A stretch of DNA of 64,000 nucleotides from Anoplolepis gracilipes. Taxonomy: Eukaryota; Arthropoda; Insecta; Hymenoptera; Formicidae. The translations under genes and the position numbers were made by a program. Of this stretch, positions 1-13,100 are shown in pieces. The stretch covers positions 9,902,572-9,966,571 of the forward strand of contig NC_132980.1 in assembly GCF_047496725.1 (NCBI RefSeq). The letters run 5' to 3'. The stretch's first letter is position 1; the number at the start of each line of letters is the position of its first letter. The notes beneath the pieces are model-generated. The model saw only the letters and a program-made list of their open reading frames with translations. It did no database searches and had not been told where the DNA came from.

Positions 1-572
1 AAATTAATTTTCTGTCTTGCACAACCACCGCGGGTGGTGGTTCGCGGCGAAACCGGTGTATTTCAAGCGAATTAATTTTCCCTTTGATCAGCGCGCGGGT
101 TTACTAGTTTGTGGCGTCGAGCTTACCGGAGTGGGAGCGGTTGGGAAAGGGAAAGAAGGATTCCGAACAGGGGATGAATGGGGAATGAATTCGAACGGGC
201 GTGAGAAGTGACGGAAGTTTCTGGCGAGCTTCCGCCGTTCGCGACGGCTTGTCGTTGACGATGTAAAACAACACACGACGTATTCTACACGCGAATAACT
301 GCTGACGCAATTAATTCCAAATGTAACGAGGCGAACCGTCCCTCCCCCTTTAGATCTGCGTTTTACCTACCGATTGGTACATAAACGATTTTCTGGATCT
401 CTAGTTTTCACAGCTCTTTTTCGAAAGAATTTCGAAATGAAACAAAGAGTGAAAAAAAAAATATTATCTTTTTTTTTTTTTCAACTAGAGTCAGTTCGCT
501 GTGTATAATTCTTAAACGATACATTTTACGTGACAGCGATTAAATAACGTAGAATTAGTACACACATTCGTG

Positions 573-573
573 T

Positions 574-620
<47 letters not shown>
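573..620. repeat. (TA)n microsatellite
   Basis: An almost uninterrupted run of about 45 bases of alternating TA. Confidence 0.97.
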
Positions 621-623
<3 letters not shown>

Positions 624-1036
624 CAGCGAAGTAGCTGCATCACGTTCATTTGCACAAAGATTATCTCAAACACACATAAGACACAGTGGAATTTGCTAAA
701 AAAAAAAAAAAAAGCCGCGCGAGTATAAATCACGATAAATATGTATGTACAATCGGGGGAAACGTATTTAAATCAACAGAAACAGAGAGTTAATATATTC
801 AGTTATAGTCTAGAGTTTGTGAGAGTTAATTTGAAATTTTTGGTTTAACAAGGTTTACAGAGAAGGTCCTTTATTTTTCTGTTTGAAAAATTGATTAGCA
901 TTTGAATGTACTAGCTTATGATACAACGTGCATTTAGGAAATGAACAGACTTTATAGAAATTAGTTGCGCTACATCCATAATGGAAAGAAGTTTAAGAAC
1001 AAAAACTACACGCGCGCATCTTCCATTTTTTTTTTT

Positions 1037-1365
1037 AAAGCAGTGCCAGCTTTAATGCTGCTAAAAAGTCTCTCAGCTTTCTTAAAGAGAGAAGAGCGGG
1101 AGTAGTTTCGTCAGGACACGTGATACTTTTAGCTCATGATTATAGGGATAAAACGATATTACAGGAATACGCAGGTAAAACAAAAAAGTTTACGCCAGAG
1201 ACATAACTCGTGATACCTTAAGCAGCGGCAAGTTTAATGCTACGGCTTTCTCAACCTCCTTAAAAAAAAGAAAAATAGAAGTGGTTATCGTCAGGATGTG
1301 GCGCTCTTTAAATCTCGCACAGGTTAAATAAACGATTATGGGAATTATAGGTAAAGCAGTAAATC
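1037..1365. repeat. Diverged tandem repeat of about 180 bp period
   Basis: The segment from 1037 (aaagcagtgccagctttaat) matches the segment from 1218 (taagcagcggcaagtttaat) in order. The shared blocks are agtttaatgct, ctcagctttcttaaa/ctcaacctccttaaa, cgtcaggac/cgtcaggat, ataaacgatta-like and aggtaaa. Identity is moderate, so this is an old duplication. Confidence 0.6.
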
Positions 1366-1399
1366 AAGTTATATTTATGAGACAGAAGAGAACAAGAGA

Positions 1400-1417
1400 G
1401 AAAGAAGAAGAAGAAGA

Positions 1418-1484
<67 letters not shown>
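1400..1484. repeat. Compound (GAA)n(GA)n microsatellite
   Basis: About seven GAA units are followed by more than 30 GA units. On the transcribed (minus) strand this is a CU-rich tract in the intron following the last visible exon. Confidence 0.97.
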
Positions 1485-1487
<3 letters not shown>

Positions 1488-2103
1488 GAAAGATACGACA
1501 TGTAATGCCGCGAATAAAGTCTACAGTATCGCCGGTACTGATGATGAATCGCGCGAGGCGCGAGGAATAAATCGATCGCGCATCTGCGGTCCGCGCTTTA
1601 AGAATTAATTTGGCTTGCAAAGCAGCTGATATTTCCATAAATCCGGGGGAGGGGAAGGGGAAGAGCGGGAGGGGGGGGGAGAGAGAGAGGAAATATCGTA
1701 CATCGGGAGAGCCGCGATTTTGCCTCGACGTCGGAATTTTTTTCTTCCGTCATCAATCTTTCGATTACGCATTCATCGAGCTCACTTCCTGTAATTAAGC
1801 GCCGCATCGCGGCCTTTCTTCGGCCGGAGGGGATGCGGGGTAGGAAAAATATTTCCCCGGCACGAGTTACTTCTCCACGGGAAAATTTCGATCTGTCCCG
1901 CGGGAACGCGGTGGATAAAGCGTCGCTTCGGTACAGTAGTAGCGGGCGCTCGCACGGAAAGACGGTAACTCAAAAGAGGAGGGTGAAAAAAAAAAAAAAA
2001 AAAAAAATGAAAGAAAAAGAAGAAGAAGAAAACTAGGACGTACCGGGGAAAGAAATACAATGGTGACCAAGGGGTGGGGAAGCAAAGTCAAGTGGATACT
2101 TAC

Positions 2104-2162
2104 GAATTTAGCAGTCTGCGCCGACAGCATATCCGCATATTGTATTAGTGCCTGGAACGAAC
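2104..2162 (-). CDS. heph: PTB/hephaestus small exon: RRM2 RNP1 strand and helix 2
   Basis: This 59-nt exon starts with two bases (GT) that complete the split Ser codon and then encodes SFQALIQYADMLSAQTAKF. This is beta-3/RNP1 (FQALIQY) and helix 2 of RRM2. The PTB family has a QFQALLQYAD-like sequence here. The acceptor is cgcttttgtgtttcag and the donor is TTC|gtaagt, leaving phase 0. The family protein continues with an SLDGQNIY-type segment. I could not find that exon between here and position 1, so it probably lies outside the window. The residues ADMLSAQTAKF differ slightly from the insect versions I know but keep the helix pattern. Confidence 0.94.
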
Positions 2163-5100
2163 CTGAAACACAAAAGCGATAAAAAGCGTGAAACGATGTC
2201 GTCTATTATTAACTTTACGCGTTCCGCAAGTCACGCAACATATAGCCATAATAGCTAATGAAATTATATCAATATAGGAACGTTTGACGGAGGCATTATA
2301 TATGTGAGCGGAGATCACAAAATAGATCATTAATAATAGTTTGTATATTTTAGAGGAAATATAATACTATATTTTCGTCCTGTAATAACAGCACCCTGCA
2401 TGATTTTGTAATTTGTGTTATATAAATAACATGTTTGCTCATTTAATAATCTGTTTGTTTCAAATAATACAGTTGATTATTTTTGCAAAACCATTGTATC
2501 GTTGTAGCCAGTTAAAAGAGAAGGAAAAAATGTATATATAATATTAAAAAAAATTATAAAATACCTGCTGTAAAGTATACATTAAACATACGTAAGAGTA
2601 GAGTATATATTATCGAAAATGCAGCTCTAGATGCAAATATAAAATATAAAATATAAAAGGTCCCGGAAAAATGTAATATTCGAGATGGAAAATGTAATAT
2701 TTTTTGTGCTAAATCGTATGTGTATTTGAAATATCCGACCAGAGGGCCTGGGTAAAAATCGGTGATTCGTTAATTTAGTGCGCGAGCGTTGCGAGAAACT
2801 AACTCTGCCACGATAATACGTTTTTGCCGCGCGCAGCCGGAATTGTTTCGTTAGCAGCGTCGGCCAAAGTTCCAGCCGGCGGCTACGCTATTTCATTTTC
2901 GAATTTGCTCCACCGTAATAATGGAACTCTTTACTGTAATACGCTAAAGCCCGGGACACGTGCGCGCGGGCGTACACGATGACCGCAATCTCGCTGACAG
3001 AGGGGCCCTTTTGTTTTTCCCGAACCACTCCGTACGGAATTAATCCTGCTTTTGTGCGAATTAAAAGAAATATTCGATTAAATATATGCCCCGCAAACAT
3101 AGTATAATTGTACAATGAAATATTTAAAAATGTGTCAAAAATTTTTTATCGTACGCCACGTTTGTCGTTACAAGGATACCGCTCAAAGTGAGATTCGGAA
3201 AACGAAGCGAAATGAATTAATCGACGTGAAAATTAAGGATGAAAATAACGACTCTTTTTATCGGCGATTAATTAACACTCACGCGAACGTTGATCTAATA
3301 TTTAACGGCTGAATAATAAGCGAGCGTAAATTCCTGAATGGATATGTTACTAAAGCGCTTACAAGCTTGCTCCACTTCTTCCGGTCTCGCGAAGGATAAA
3401 CAATTACGAAGGAGACAAACGCGGAATCGCCACGAGCGGTCGTTTCGTAAAGTTAATATTTCAGGGAATTCTCTCCAGCGTTGCTAGCTTTCCGCGTCCG
3501 GTTGGTCGGGGCGGTTTATAATTGCCATTAAATCTCGATTAAACGAAACGTCGCAAGGGAGAAGGCAGACCCCCGGCCGCAATTTCGCGAGTTTTAATCT
3601 CGCATACGTACGTCGAATTCGCGTAACTCGCCGTGCCACGTATATTTCATTATGCGCCGCGCGCATGATGCGAAACAAAGGATCGGGCCTGCGGCGATGT
3701 TATTTAATTTTCCAATCTCAAACACGTGGAAGCGAAGAGAAGAAAGCTCTTTCGCTCGCTCTCTCGCACGACAAAGCCCGTGTTTCGAATGAATATATAA
3801 AAAAAAGAAACTGCTTTTCATTTCACAAAATTATAAAATACGCCCGCTTTTTTCTTCTCTTACCTTCCCCTGGACTACCGTAATCGCGGTGATAACATTT
3901 TTACTTTGCTCGTATAATCTCGCGATTGAATGCAAAAATTTTCATTCAACAGTTTTCTGTTACTGAATCTCTTGTTCGTGATACACGATATAATGCTGTA
4001 ATAAAGTGGCGATAATTTTGCTTTTCATACCATTCGCGTCAATAATTCATTTAGTACCGTTCAATGAATCATTAAGATATCGTCTAAATATCGTTTCGTA
4101 TTTCGCGAATTATGTACTCTTATACACGTGAGTGAAAATAATCGATGCGTTTTATTCTATAAAATCACAATTCGCGAAAATGTGTTGTTTTCCAGCGAAA
4201 ATGCTTTTCCGTCTCGTTTAAATAGCAACAATGTGTGATCTTTTGCAGCCGAAATTTTCCGGAGATTCTCGCGACTGTTGAACCTCTGGGAAAAGAGCCG
4301 AGCACGTGCGTATGTTCAGCCACGCGGAGACTCGACGTTACGACTCGGGCGTTGCATTTGTCACGCACACCCATGTACAATCGCACACAGATAGGCACGC
4401 GCGCACAGGGAATGATGATGCTGCTCTCGCGTTCGTTCGCTGGAGGCATGAAATCGTAATACGCTCGTCGGCTGCATGCCGAGGCCTCTTTGTATATGTT
4501 GTATAACGGGTGTAACGAGAAATTGTCTGCCCAAACTAGTGATTTTGATTAAGAGAATGCATCATTCAAAATCGAAACAACGTTAAACTGTCAAGTATTG
4601 GCTCGTTCGGATTAAATGGATTTCTGATTTATTATACCGCGCTTTAGAACAGTTCATTAATTTATTATTCATAAATCATTAATGATATATTCGGTTTAAA
4701 ATAAAAAATTGAACGATCGAGGCATGAGATGTGTAATATCAATTCTGCAACATTTCGGCATGTTTTAATAGAAAAATAATTATTGGATTAAATGATTAGT
4801 TAGATTTAATATTTCAACACTGAATTTTTCACAATGTTGCTAAAATTATAAAAGTATCGAGATCTACTATATATTGAAATGTATCCAAACTGCCTTAAGT
4901 AACAATCTTGTTTGCGCGTATTTCGGGGACACCCTTTAGGGAACGATTCCGAAAGTACTAACGGCGCCAAGTGCGCGCAACGAAACGGCGGGAGGCTAGG
5001 TTGCACTTCGAGCACGCTGAAGTACCAAAGTGCCGTGGCGTGTCTGCCTCGCAAGAGCGAGATCTATAACCCGCGAAAGTGTCACGGTTCTCCCCTTTGC

Positions 5101-5164
5101 CCGGTTCTCCCTTCGGCACGTCGATTCTAGGACAACGACGATGTATATTGAACGCTGTACTTAC
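2163..5164 (-). other. heph: 3.0-kb intron of heph inside RRM2
   Basis: The borders are A|gtaagt and gtttcag|GT, phase 1. The sequence is AT-rich with scattered CpG-rich patches (about 2.75-3.05 kb and 3.4-3.7 kb). I see no repeat family, RNA gene or exon candidate in it. Confidence 0.88.
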
Positions 5165-5216
5165 TGTTCTTTGTGAAGGTGACGATCTTCAGAACTTTGC
5201 CGAAGCGCGTGAAAAT
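5165..5216 (-). CDS. heph: PTB/hephaestus small exon: middle of RRM2
   Basis: This 52-nt exon encodes IFTRFGKVLKIVTFTKN plus the first base of the next codon. It covers the end of helix 1 and beta-2 of RRM2 and matches the PTB consensus segment nearly residue for residue. The acceptor is ttattttgtctgttgcag in phase 0. The donor is AAC A|gtaagt, close to the ideal 5' splice site, leaving phase 1. The split codon is completed by GT from the following exon to give Ser. Such a short exon falls below ordinary ORF-length cut-offs; splice signals and family similarity identify it. Confidence 0.95.
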
Positions 5217-5384
5217 CTGCAACAGACAAAATAAGTCTTTGGTGAGAAATCATCAATCGATTTTAATCTATAAAATTTTATTAATTTATTTATTAAATGA
5301 TTTATCAGATAATTTAGTCTGATCTACATCATTATCGTAGAAAGAAGTGTAGCAAACAGAGTTATAAATAAATCTATCTCGATA

Positions 5385-5611
5385 GTTGTGATTACGCGAG
5401 GGGTGTTGGTCACTAACAGTTATAATGTACAAAAATTACCCTTTCATACGGATTTGAAAAAGAAATTTTACTTTAAATTATTTTAACGCTAAAGATTATT
5501 TAGATTTACCAAAAATAACCTTGGATTAGCCAAAATTTTGCTGGGATTGCCGCTGAATTACCTAACCCTTGTACAAAAATTACCTCAGTGACCAACCCCG
5601 TTGTGATTACG
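5385..5611. mobile_element. 200-bp TIR element with a 12-bp flanking duplication
   Basis: The element proper is 5400-5599. Its ends are GGGGTGTTGGTCACT and AGTGACCAACCCC, inverted with a 2-base indel. The sequence gttgtgattacg occurs at 5385-5396 and again at 5600-5611, consistent with a target-site duplication, although three bases (cga) intervene on the left. Inside, tgtacaaaaattacc appears near both ends in direct orientation, with related ATTACC/ATTGCC motifs between. It has no ORF and is not related to the TA-flanked family. Confidence 0.65.
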
Positions 5612-6009
5612 ATGTCGTTTATAATGATACCGAAATACGCCGAGTTTACGTGTCGATAGATTGTTACAAATGCTTTGACAGGACTACGTAATAAACGTCT
5701 AACTAAAGCTACAATTGTCATAATCGTATATCGCTACGTGAGCTCGTTTAGAGTAAGAGCGATCAAAATTACAGAATTCGATGGACCGATGCTATTTCGT
5801 ACAATGGCAAAATTACAAAATAATTGGCGCGGATATTACAACAAAGCGATTTATTTCGGCCGCGCATGGATTATAATGTGGCAATTATCCCCGCTGTGGA
5901 ACAATCCGGTACGAAATTTCCGAATATAACAGCACTAATAATAATTGTGATAATCGGAACACGGGCGTGTCCTAAAAAAGATTGCTTCGCGGCGCCGTTG
6001 TTTCGCATA

Positions 6010-6593
6010 GGGTAAACTAGGGTATGATGTCCATAGGCTGTAATTTTTTCAATAATCGCTACATAGTACGCTTTTCTAGTCATTATTAAAGATAATCGAT
6101 ATTTACAGTAGTTTATATCTGCATATATTATTCGAGATAACAATATTGTGAATCTTATATCCTTTTTACATTTGACTACCTGCAAAGTTTTTCATGTGTC
6201 GACTAAAAACTGTTATAACGTCGAATAAATTACAGTCAAGCCATCGTAATCGACGAATTAGACATATTGTAAAGATATTTAAATTGTTATATGACCTATA
6301 ATTTTTATTTTCGTTTTCACCATTTTTTTTAATAATAATAAATAGTATGGTCATCTTTTCCTTAAAAGTTGGGTAAGACGGCGAATGCTTATGTTGTACA
6401 ATTTGGATAATATAAAATTTCTATAAAATATTTTCCTTTTAATTTCGATAATATTACGTAATTACGTATTACTTCGTTTAATCCAATGAAGATAATATAC
6501 CAAACACTATTAAAAAATAACAAAAATAAAAGTATGTTTTTTGCATTTTAAAAAATTATCATCTTATCCGAGTCATCTTACCCGAGTTTACTC
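6010..6593 (+). mobile_element. MITE family copy 1 (about 584 bp)
   Basis: This non-autonomous DNA transposon is flanked on both sides by TA. The left end is GGGTAAACTAGGGTATGATG and the right end is the near inverse, cttacccgagtttactc. It shares long stretches with copies at 9551, 33351 and 34931. It has no transposase ORF. TA target duplication is typical of the Tc1/mariner/IS630 superfamily; the superfamily is inferred from that alone. Confidence 0.85.
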
Positions 6594-8120
6594 TAAACAT
6601 CAGTGATATTCGAAGATGTGCCTGTAAGGTAATCGTATAACGCGCACGTGGGTCGCATGAATTTTCAAAAGCCTCTTGGATGAAACTGGAGGCCAGCATC
6701 GCGTAATATTTACAGGCATGGGTAGCCAAGCCGCGGGCTAATAATCGCGCACGGCCTACGTCAAACCACCGTCATTGTCATACATGTTTGGCCGACAATG
6801 CCGATGATCACATTAATGCCGCGTATGCAAATATTTGACACGGTTGCCGCCGTTCGCGGCGGTCAATTGCAACGGTATTTTGGCGAGCGCGCACTCTAGG
6901 CGAGTATAATAATTTTTTCATCCGTCGATTTTCAGTCGCGTTGACGTGAATCGTTTCTTATTTAAACGTCGATACACGTTACGTTACGTTTGATTGTCGT
7001 CTCGGTTTTGCCGAGCTTCAATTAACAGCTCATCGAGTTAACCGACAATGACATTGATTTTTCAAACGTTCGACAGAGCTATTTTTACGCGCGGAAACGC
7101 TCAAAAGAGCGTGCATCCGTTTTCGACGAATAAATATGTAAAAGCTCGTAAAAGCGTGACCGCGAGGAGAAATGAAACATTTCCGATGCGAAACAGGAAA
7201 AACGCGCTAATGCGAACCGCTGTCACACGTTTTAGCCCCCCTTCCCGCGTCACCAAATATTCAATGTTGCACACGGCCTGCGGGCGTTGAGCGCATCGAA
7301 TGAGGAGTTTATATTTCGTTGCTAACGTAGCGATAAAAATCCGTGAAATTAAAAACGCAAAAATGTGTCGAACATTACGAGAAAACAGAGGAAAAAAGGT
7401 AGCGATATATCTCGCTCTCTGCAATATAAAATACATATTGATGCGTTCCTTACAAGCCGCGCTTTCATTCTACCTTCGCTGGGGACCAAGTCAAAGCCAC
7501 GTTCTTTGACTTGATCCTTTTCTTTGGCATCCCTTAGCACATAAACTTACACAATTCCGCGACTTTTGAAAAATTCTTGCACTCGAAAATACAAAACTCG
7601 CATCGATTTTCGCAAAATCGACACGGTAATGACACTTTTATTTCAATTTTTATATATTACGTTTGAAAAAAAAATTATGAGTACCTTTTTATATTTTAAT
7701 TTCAAGGAACAAAAAATCGCGTAAAAAAAAAGAAACAATGAAAGAATACATATGCAAAGAATATTTGCTTGCATTTTTTCACGAATTATTTCTTGATTTT
7801 CGTACACATTTCTTGACAAACGTAGGAAAAATTTAAAAAAAATGTGCTGTAATAAAAAATAGAAATCGTGCCTCTGACAACGTGAAAACTCGAAAGAATG
7901 AGAAACGCGCCGCGGGGTTTTACGCAACAGTTTCGTAATTAGTGGAAGAGAGAAAAAGAAAAAAACGTATACTGCATTCGCACAAGGCACACTAAGTGAG
8001 ACAAAAGACTTTTGTTTTTATTTCTCAATAAGAGATGGAACTTCTGAAATCGATAAAACATTTACTCTCTTTAAATACGCAGACTATAATGACAGATTCT
8101 TTACCGAGTTTAATAAAATG

Positions 8121-8152
<32 letters not shown>

Positions 8153-9002
8153 ATTAATTTTATAAAAAATTATAAGATATTTTTTTTTAAATTTATGAAG
8201 TTAAATATAATTACATAAGATTTTCTAGCTGTTGTCACACTATTAGTGTTTCCTCTCGTACGAGTTGATAATAATCAACTCTTTCGAATAAAGAGCAAAA
8301 AAATTTTCCAACGAAATCTTCAAAAATCGTTTCAAATGTGCGAGATTGTATTAGCGAAGAAAAATGTAATTTTCTTGAAAACGAACGACGATTATAATCA
8401 TTATGGGGTATACAGTAAAACGGCAGCAATAACGATAAAAATCTCTGCAAATAGATCCTCATTGTCGTTTACATTTACGTACCTCGTTACGAGCAACGAG
8501 GATCATTTTTACGGTAATTGCATTTGGATTCCGAGCTCACACACTAGCAATTACGCAGTACACCGATTTGTGAGATTCCTTTCATTTGTAGATAATTTTT
8601 TGCGTAAAATGCACCAGCTTATAACATTAACCGAAGAAAACATATTTTCATAAATAATATTCTTCGTGTAATATAAGAATATTTTCGAATAAACGAGAAA
8701 ATATTCAATTTTTACATTACGCGCAAATTAATGTTATAAGAGTCACATTAAATAAAGAGAACTCGGATTATCATTGAAACGTTACGCTCGGAGAAATAAT
8801 AAATTAAAGATTGAGTAAATTAAAAAAGTGGATGGATCGTTCACGAGCGCGGATTCACAACGGACGGCAGAGGATCGCGAGAGTTGATAACGATGATAAT
8901 GTTTAGAATATATGGATTACAGTTCCATCCATTACGTATATCCGCAGCGTCCATTACAAGCCGCAAGACCGTTCGTAATAGCTCGCTCGACCATATGCAT
9001 TT

Positions 9003-9005
<3 letters not shown>

Positions 9006-9047
<42 letters not shown>
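9006..9047. repeat. (TC)n microsatellite
   Basis: About 20 TC units. In the heph transcript this reads as GA repeats. Confidence 0.97.
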
Positions 9048-9140
9048 AATGCAACTGCAATTGCGCGCATTTCCCTGTGAGCGGTAACTGTGCATTCCTA
9101 TTTATATATACAATGCGTATATAATACGAAAAGCAGTACT

Positions 9141-9195
9141 ATCACCACCACCCCCACCATCCCCACCACCACCACCATCATCATCATCGTCGTCG
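9141..9195. repeat. CCA/CAT/TCG trinucleotide tract
   Basis: An imperfect run of CCA, then CAT, then CGT units. It has no coding context. Confidence 0.9.
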
Positions 9196-9550
9196 GATCG
9201 TACATGTTTTTATCCGTTTTCCGATAAAACGGGAAATATTTCAATTTTGATATTCGAATTTTTGCCAGTCGCGCTTCCGGCCCGGGAATGCATGCGTCCA
9301 ACCGAAAATAGTTCGAACGCGAACGGATATGAAGTCGCGATGCGTCCGTGAGTATTTACTCGAGATTGCGCCAATAAACGAACGGATCGACGAAATCGCG
9401 AGTGAACGAGGAAAGAAACGTAGAATAATGCCGGTGCGGTTCCGTGTTTCGTTTGTTTGATGGACATTTTTGCCGCTAGCAATATAGTCGCGTAGGTAAA
9501 TACAAAGTCTTCATCGAGAAACAAAATTCGGAATGTTTGTAAAACCTGTA

Positions 9551-10100
9551 GGGTATGATGGCCATAGGCTGTAACTTATTCAATAATCGCTACTTAGTGC
9601 GCTTTTTTTAGTTATTATTCAAAGATAATCGATATTTACAATAGTTTATATGCATACATTATTCGAAATAACGATATTGTGAATCTTAATATCATATTTT
9701 TACTTTTGACTACCTGCAAAGTTTTTCATCTGTCCACTAAAAAATGTTATAACGTCGAATAAATTATAGTTAAGCTATCGTAATCGACGTTAGACATATT
9801 GTAAAGATATGTAAATTGTTTTATACGGCCTATAATTTTTATTTTCGTTTTCACTATTTTTTTATAAATATTATGGTCTTCTTTTCCTTAAAAGTTGGGC
9901 AAGATGGCCAATGCTTATGTTGTACTACAATATTTTGATAATATAAAATTTCTATTAAATATTTTCCCTTTAATTTCGATAATATTACGTAATTTAAGCT
10001 TCAGGGAAGATAATATGCCAAACACTATTAAAAAATAACAAAAATAAAAGTATGTTTTTTGCATTTTAAAAAACTATGGCCATCTTACCCGAGTTTACCC
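9551..10100 (+). mobile_element. MITE family copy 2 (about 550 bp)
   Basis: It lies in the same orientation as copy 1 and is flanked by TA (9549-9550 and 10101-10102). The left end is GGGTATGATGGCCATAGG, lacking the first ten bases seen in copy 1. The right end is ggccatcttacccgagtttaccc. Internal sequence follows copy 1 closely, with small indels. Confidence 0.85.
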
Positions 10101-13100
10101 TATATCCAATTATATGCAAAAAATATTTAAAATAGTTAAAATTTTAGTTTATTCATTTATATGACTTTTTCACGATAATTTATTTTACGTAATGTATAAT
10201 GCGTGCGTCGATATAACAGATTGATGCCGTATAAACGCAATGAGAATCTGCGACTTCCGTGGCATTTATATACGCGCGTCCATTACAAACATACTGTACA
10301 ATAAAATTAATTAAACTGGTATTTAATTAATTACTCGAAATCTGACAATTTTCCGCTTGCTGCTCATTGCGCTGCAAATTGTCTCTGTGAATTTAGGGAG
10401 AAATTCGAGAATTACCCCGTAGGCGGTAACATTTATTATCGATGTAATTGATGCATTCTCTGATTGCCGTCGAATATACACGAACTTTTGTTGCGCTAAT
10501 ATTCCCCTATTTCACTATTAACATCCATCCCTTCTACTATATTAGAGATTAAGAAGATAAACATAGTCGGTGACTATAATTATTTTACGATATACGTCTA
10601 TACAACTGGTAATTACGTCGGCTATTTCGCGTATCGAAATAAATATCATTAAATATATAGTATAATATTCGTAATATCGTTTATCCCTGTCTAGCCGACA
10701 AGTATTTTGACGTGACTGAAATTTATAAAATATTGAAAGCATAAAAAATGAGTTAGTTATTTTCAATCTATAGCTTTATTTTGAGTTTATTCAGATTTAT
10801 TTTGAAAAGGAAATATTTTTTTCTCTCCACACAAAAGTATATATCGTCGGCATCGAGGAAATAATCGATAATATTGGATGTTCCAATACCTTGCAACTTT
10901 GTAACGAATAGATTAAAGCAATCCGCTTTCACGCCCTGGTGGATAAACAGAGACGAAATACATCGCGTCGCTCGCCGAAATGTAAATAAATCGAGAAAAA
11001 TCGGGAAATCCAAAAATAAGTCGGCGTCTCGGTGAAAGAAAATCGCGATTCAAGTTCTGCGTCGCATTGAAACTGGGACGAATCGGCTTGTTTGCGCGCG
11101 CATCATTTGCGATGAAAGTTTTAATGAGGATCGAATGAAGTGCATGCTAGTGTAACAATTTTTTTGCTGCTGGCATTTTTAAAGTAAAGAAAACCAGACC
11201 GTTAATAAAATGCTAGAAATAAATAAAGAATATCGAGCTCGCGGAGAATAAAATCAAACAAAAAAGCGTATTTTATTTTAGACGCGACAGAAGGTCAACT
11301 GTATCAACCTAACCAGTTAATCCTAGAATAATTCTGCAATGTATTAATAATTTCTTCGTCGCGAAACACGAATTTAGTTTCAATTTTCGCTCATCCGTTA
11401 ACTCTGAACAATGTTTCGTAAAATTATACGCTGTAAAATTGTTTCATATACGCGTGTTACAACATTAATAACACATGTGACAAAAATAAAGAAAAAAGAA
11501 AGAAACTCGACACAAGTTTCCAAAATCAATTCGAAAAGATTTTAGGAGAAACTCCCACGCTCATTCCCGCAATCAAACTACCATAACATTCGCATTTCTA
11601 TGCGAAGCATAACGTTCTTTTCGTTTTTGCTGTTACACTTTTAAGGCCTCGACCAAACACGATCATTTCAGGTACGTATGTGTATGTGTGTGTACATGAT
11701 GCGTGCATGTGTATGCGCGCACGTGTTTGCTTCCCGCGGGAAATTATTCCGCACGTGCATCTGCAGTCGATACGCCCGTGTATGTGCACGGGACGGGTTT
11801 GTCGTAAACGAACGCTCGAAAGACATAGCATTGTTATAACTTTTGCAATCAGACCGAGCGCGAGTTATTGGAGGTTCCTGTTTGATCTAAATATTTTTTT
11901 TCCGCGCAAAACTCGCCGAGAACAGTGCGCGTTAATCAGAGCTACTTTTAACTGTAAGTCATCTCCGATCAGGCGCGAGTAGCAAAACACGTTACTGTTT
12001 TCGAACCGTGAGAAATTAATTAAAAAAAAAAAAAAATCGAAAAAATATAATCGCGCGATAAAATAATTCAATTACGCGTTACATTAAAAAGGAAAGGATT
12101 ATAATCCATCGTTTTGGTTTCGTAGAAACAAAAAAATCCCATTGAAAATGGAATGCACAATTAATAAATTAAGTATAATTTACCGATATATATATATATC
12201 ATTATTCAACACAAGTTTTGATTTCATTTGATTCATTAAAGTTCATGTAATTGAAACTTGAAATTGAATGAGTCCCCTCCCCCCCTTCCTCTCCTCGTAT
12301 TAGCGAGCGATTGTGACGCGATGAAATTAATGTGCCTCGAAATACGTGTTATTCAATATGCGATTACACGAATCAGATATATAATTAGTCAATAATGGTT
12401 AAATTATTAACGAAGAATATCAAATAGAATTACAAGAATGAAAATTTTTTTCTATATATCAAAAGTACTGTATAAAATAAATTTGAAAGTGCGTTCTATT
12501 CTTTATACGATCGCATATGGACACAATTTTTCGTTTTATTAATTTTTTAATTATTCCCTTTACCGATATAGCTAAAATTCGTCCGACCAATTGTAGTTTG
12601 ATTAAAAAACTTTTGTTTATTGTTGACAAAAAGCATTTTGTGCATCGCAATAACGTCGTGTCATCATGCATATGATGTATGCGTACACTTTAGCTATCGT
12701 AAGCGTGTGTGCTATGTACACGTGCAAAAACTAACATTAATATTTTATTTATCCTCCTCTCCCTTCGTTCCATATTGTGTTTATGATTGGAGTGCCACAT
12801 TCGTGTCGCCGAAATGGACTTCTAAAAAAGGCGGAAAAATGTGCGAATGACGGTTTAAGAAATTTTCGACTAAAAATATATATATATAGTCATCGTCGAG
12901 ACATTCGATTCGTGCACAATGAGAAAAATTTTGTTATATGCATATAACATGCAAACTTGTCAGAGTTGGTTCACGCGAGCGAGATTATTTGCGAGTAATA
13001 AACTTGCAGCTAGAAGTTGTCGCGAATTAATATAATAGCAAAAATAAAAGTAAATTATAATCTCTGAATAATATTAAATTAAAATAAACAGATCTTCTCG

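Larger units (their letters stand above)
1..2103 (-). other. heph: Downstream intron of heph (partial)
   Basis: It begins at donor TTC|gtaagt and runs off the window. It contains a (TA)n array, a diverged tandem repeat (1037-1365), a compound (GAA)n(GA)n array, and poly-A at 1986-2007. The exon expected to continue RRM2 was not found. Confidence 0.75.
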
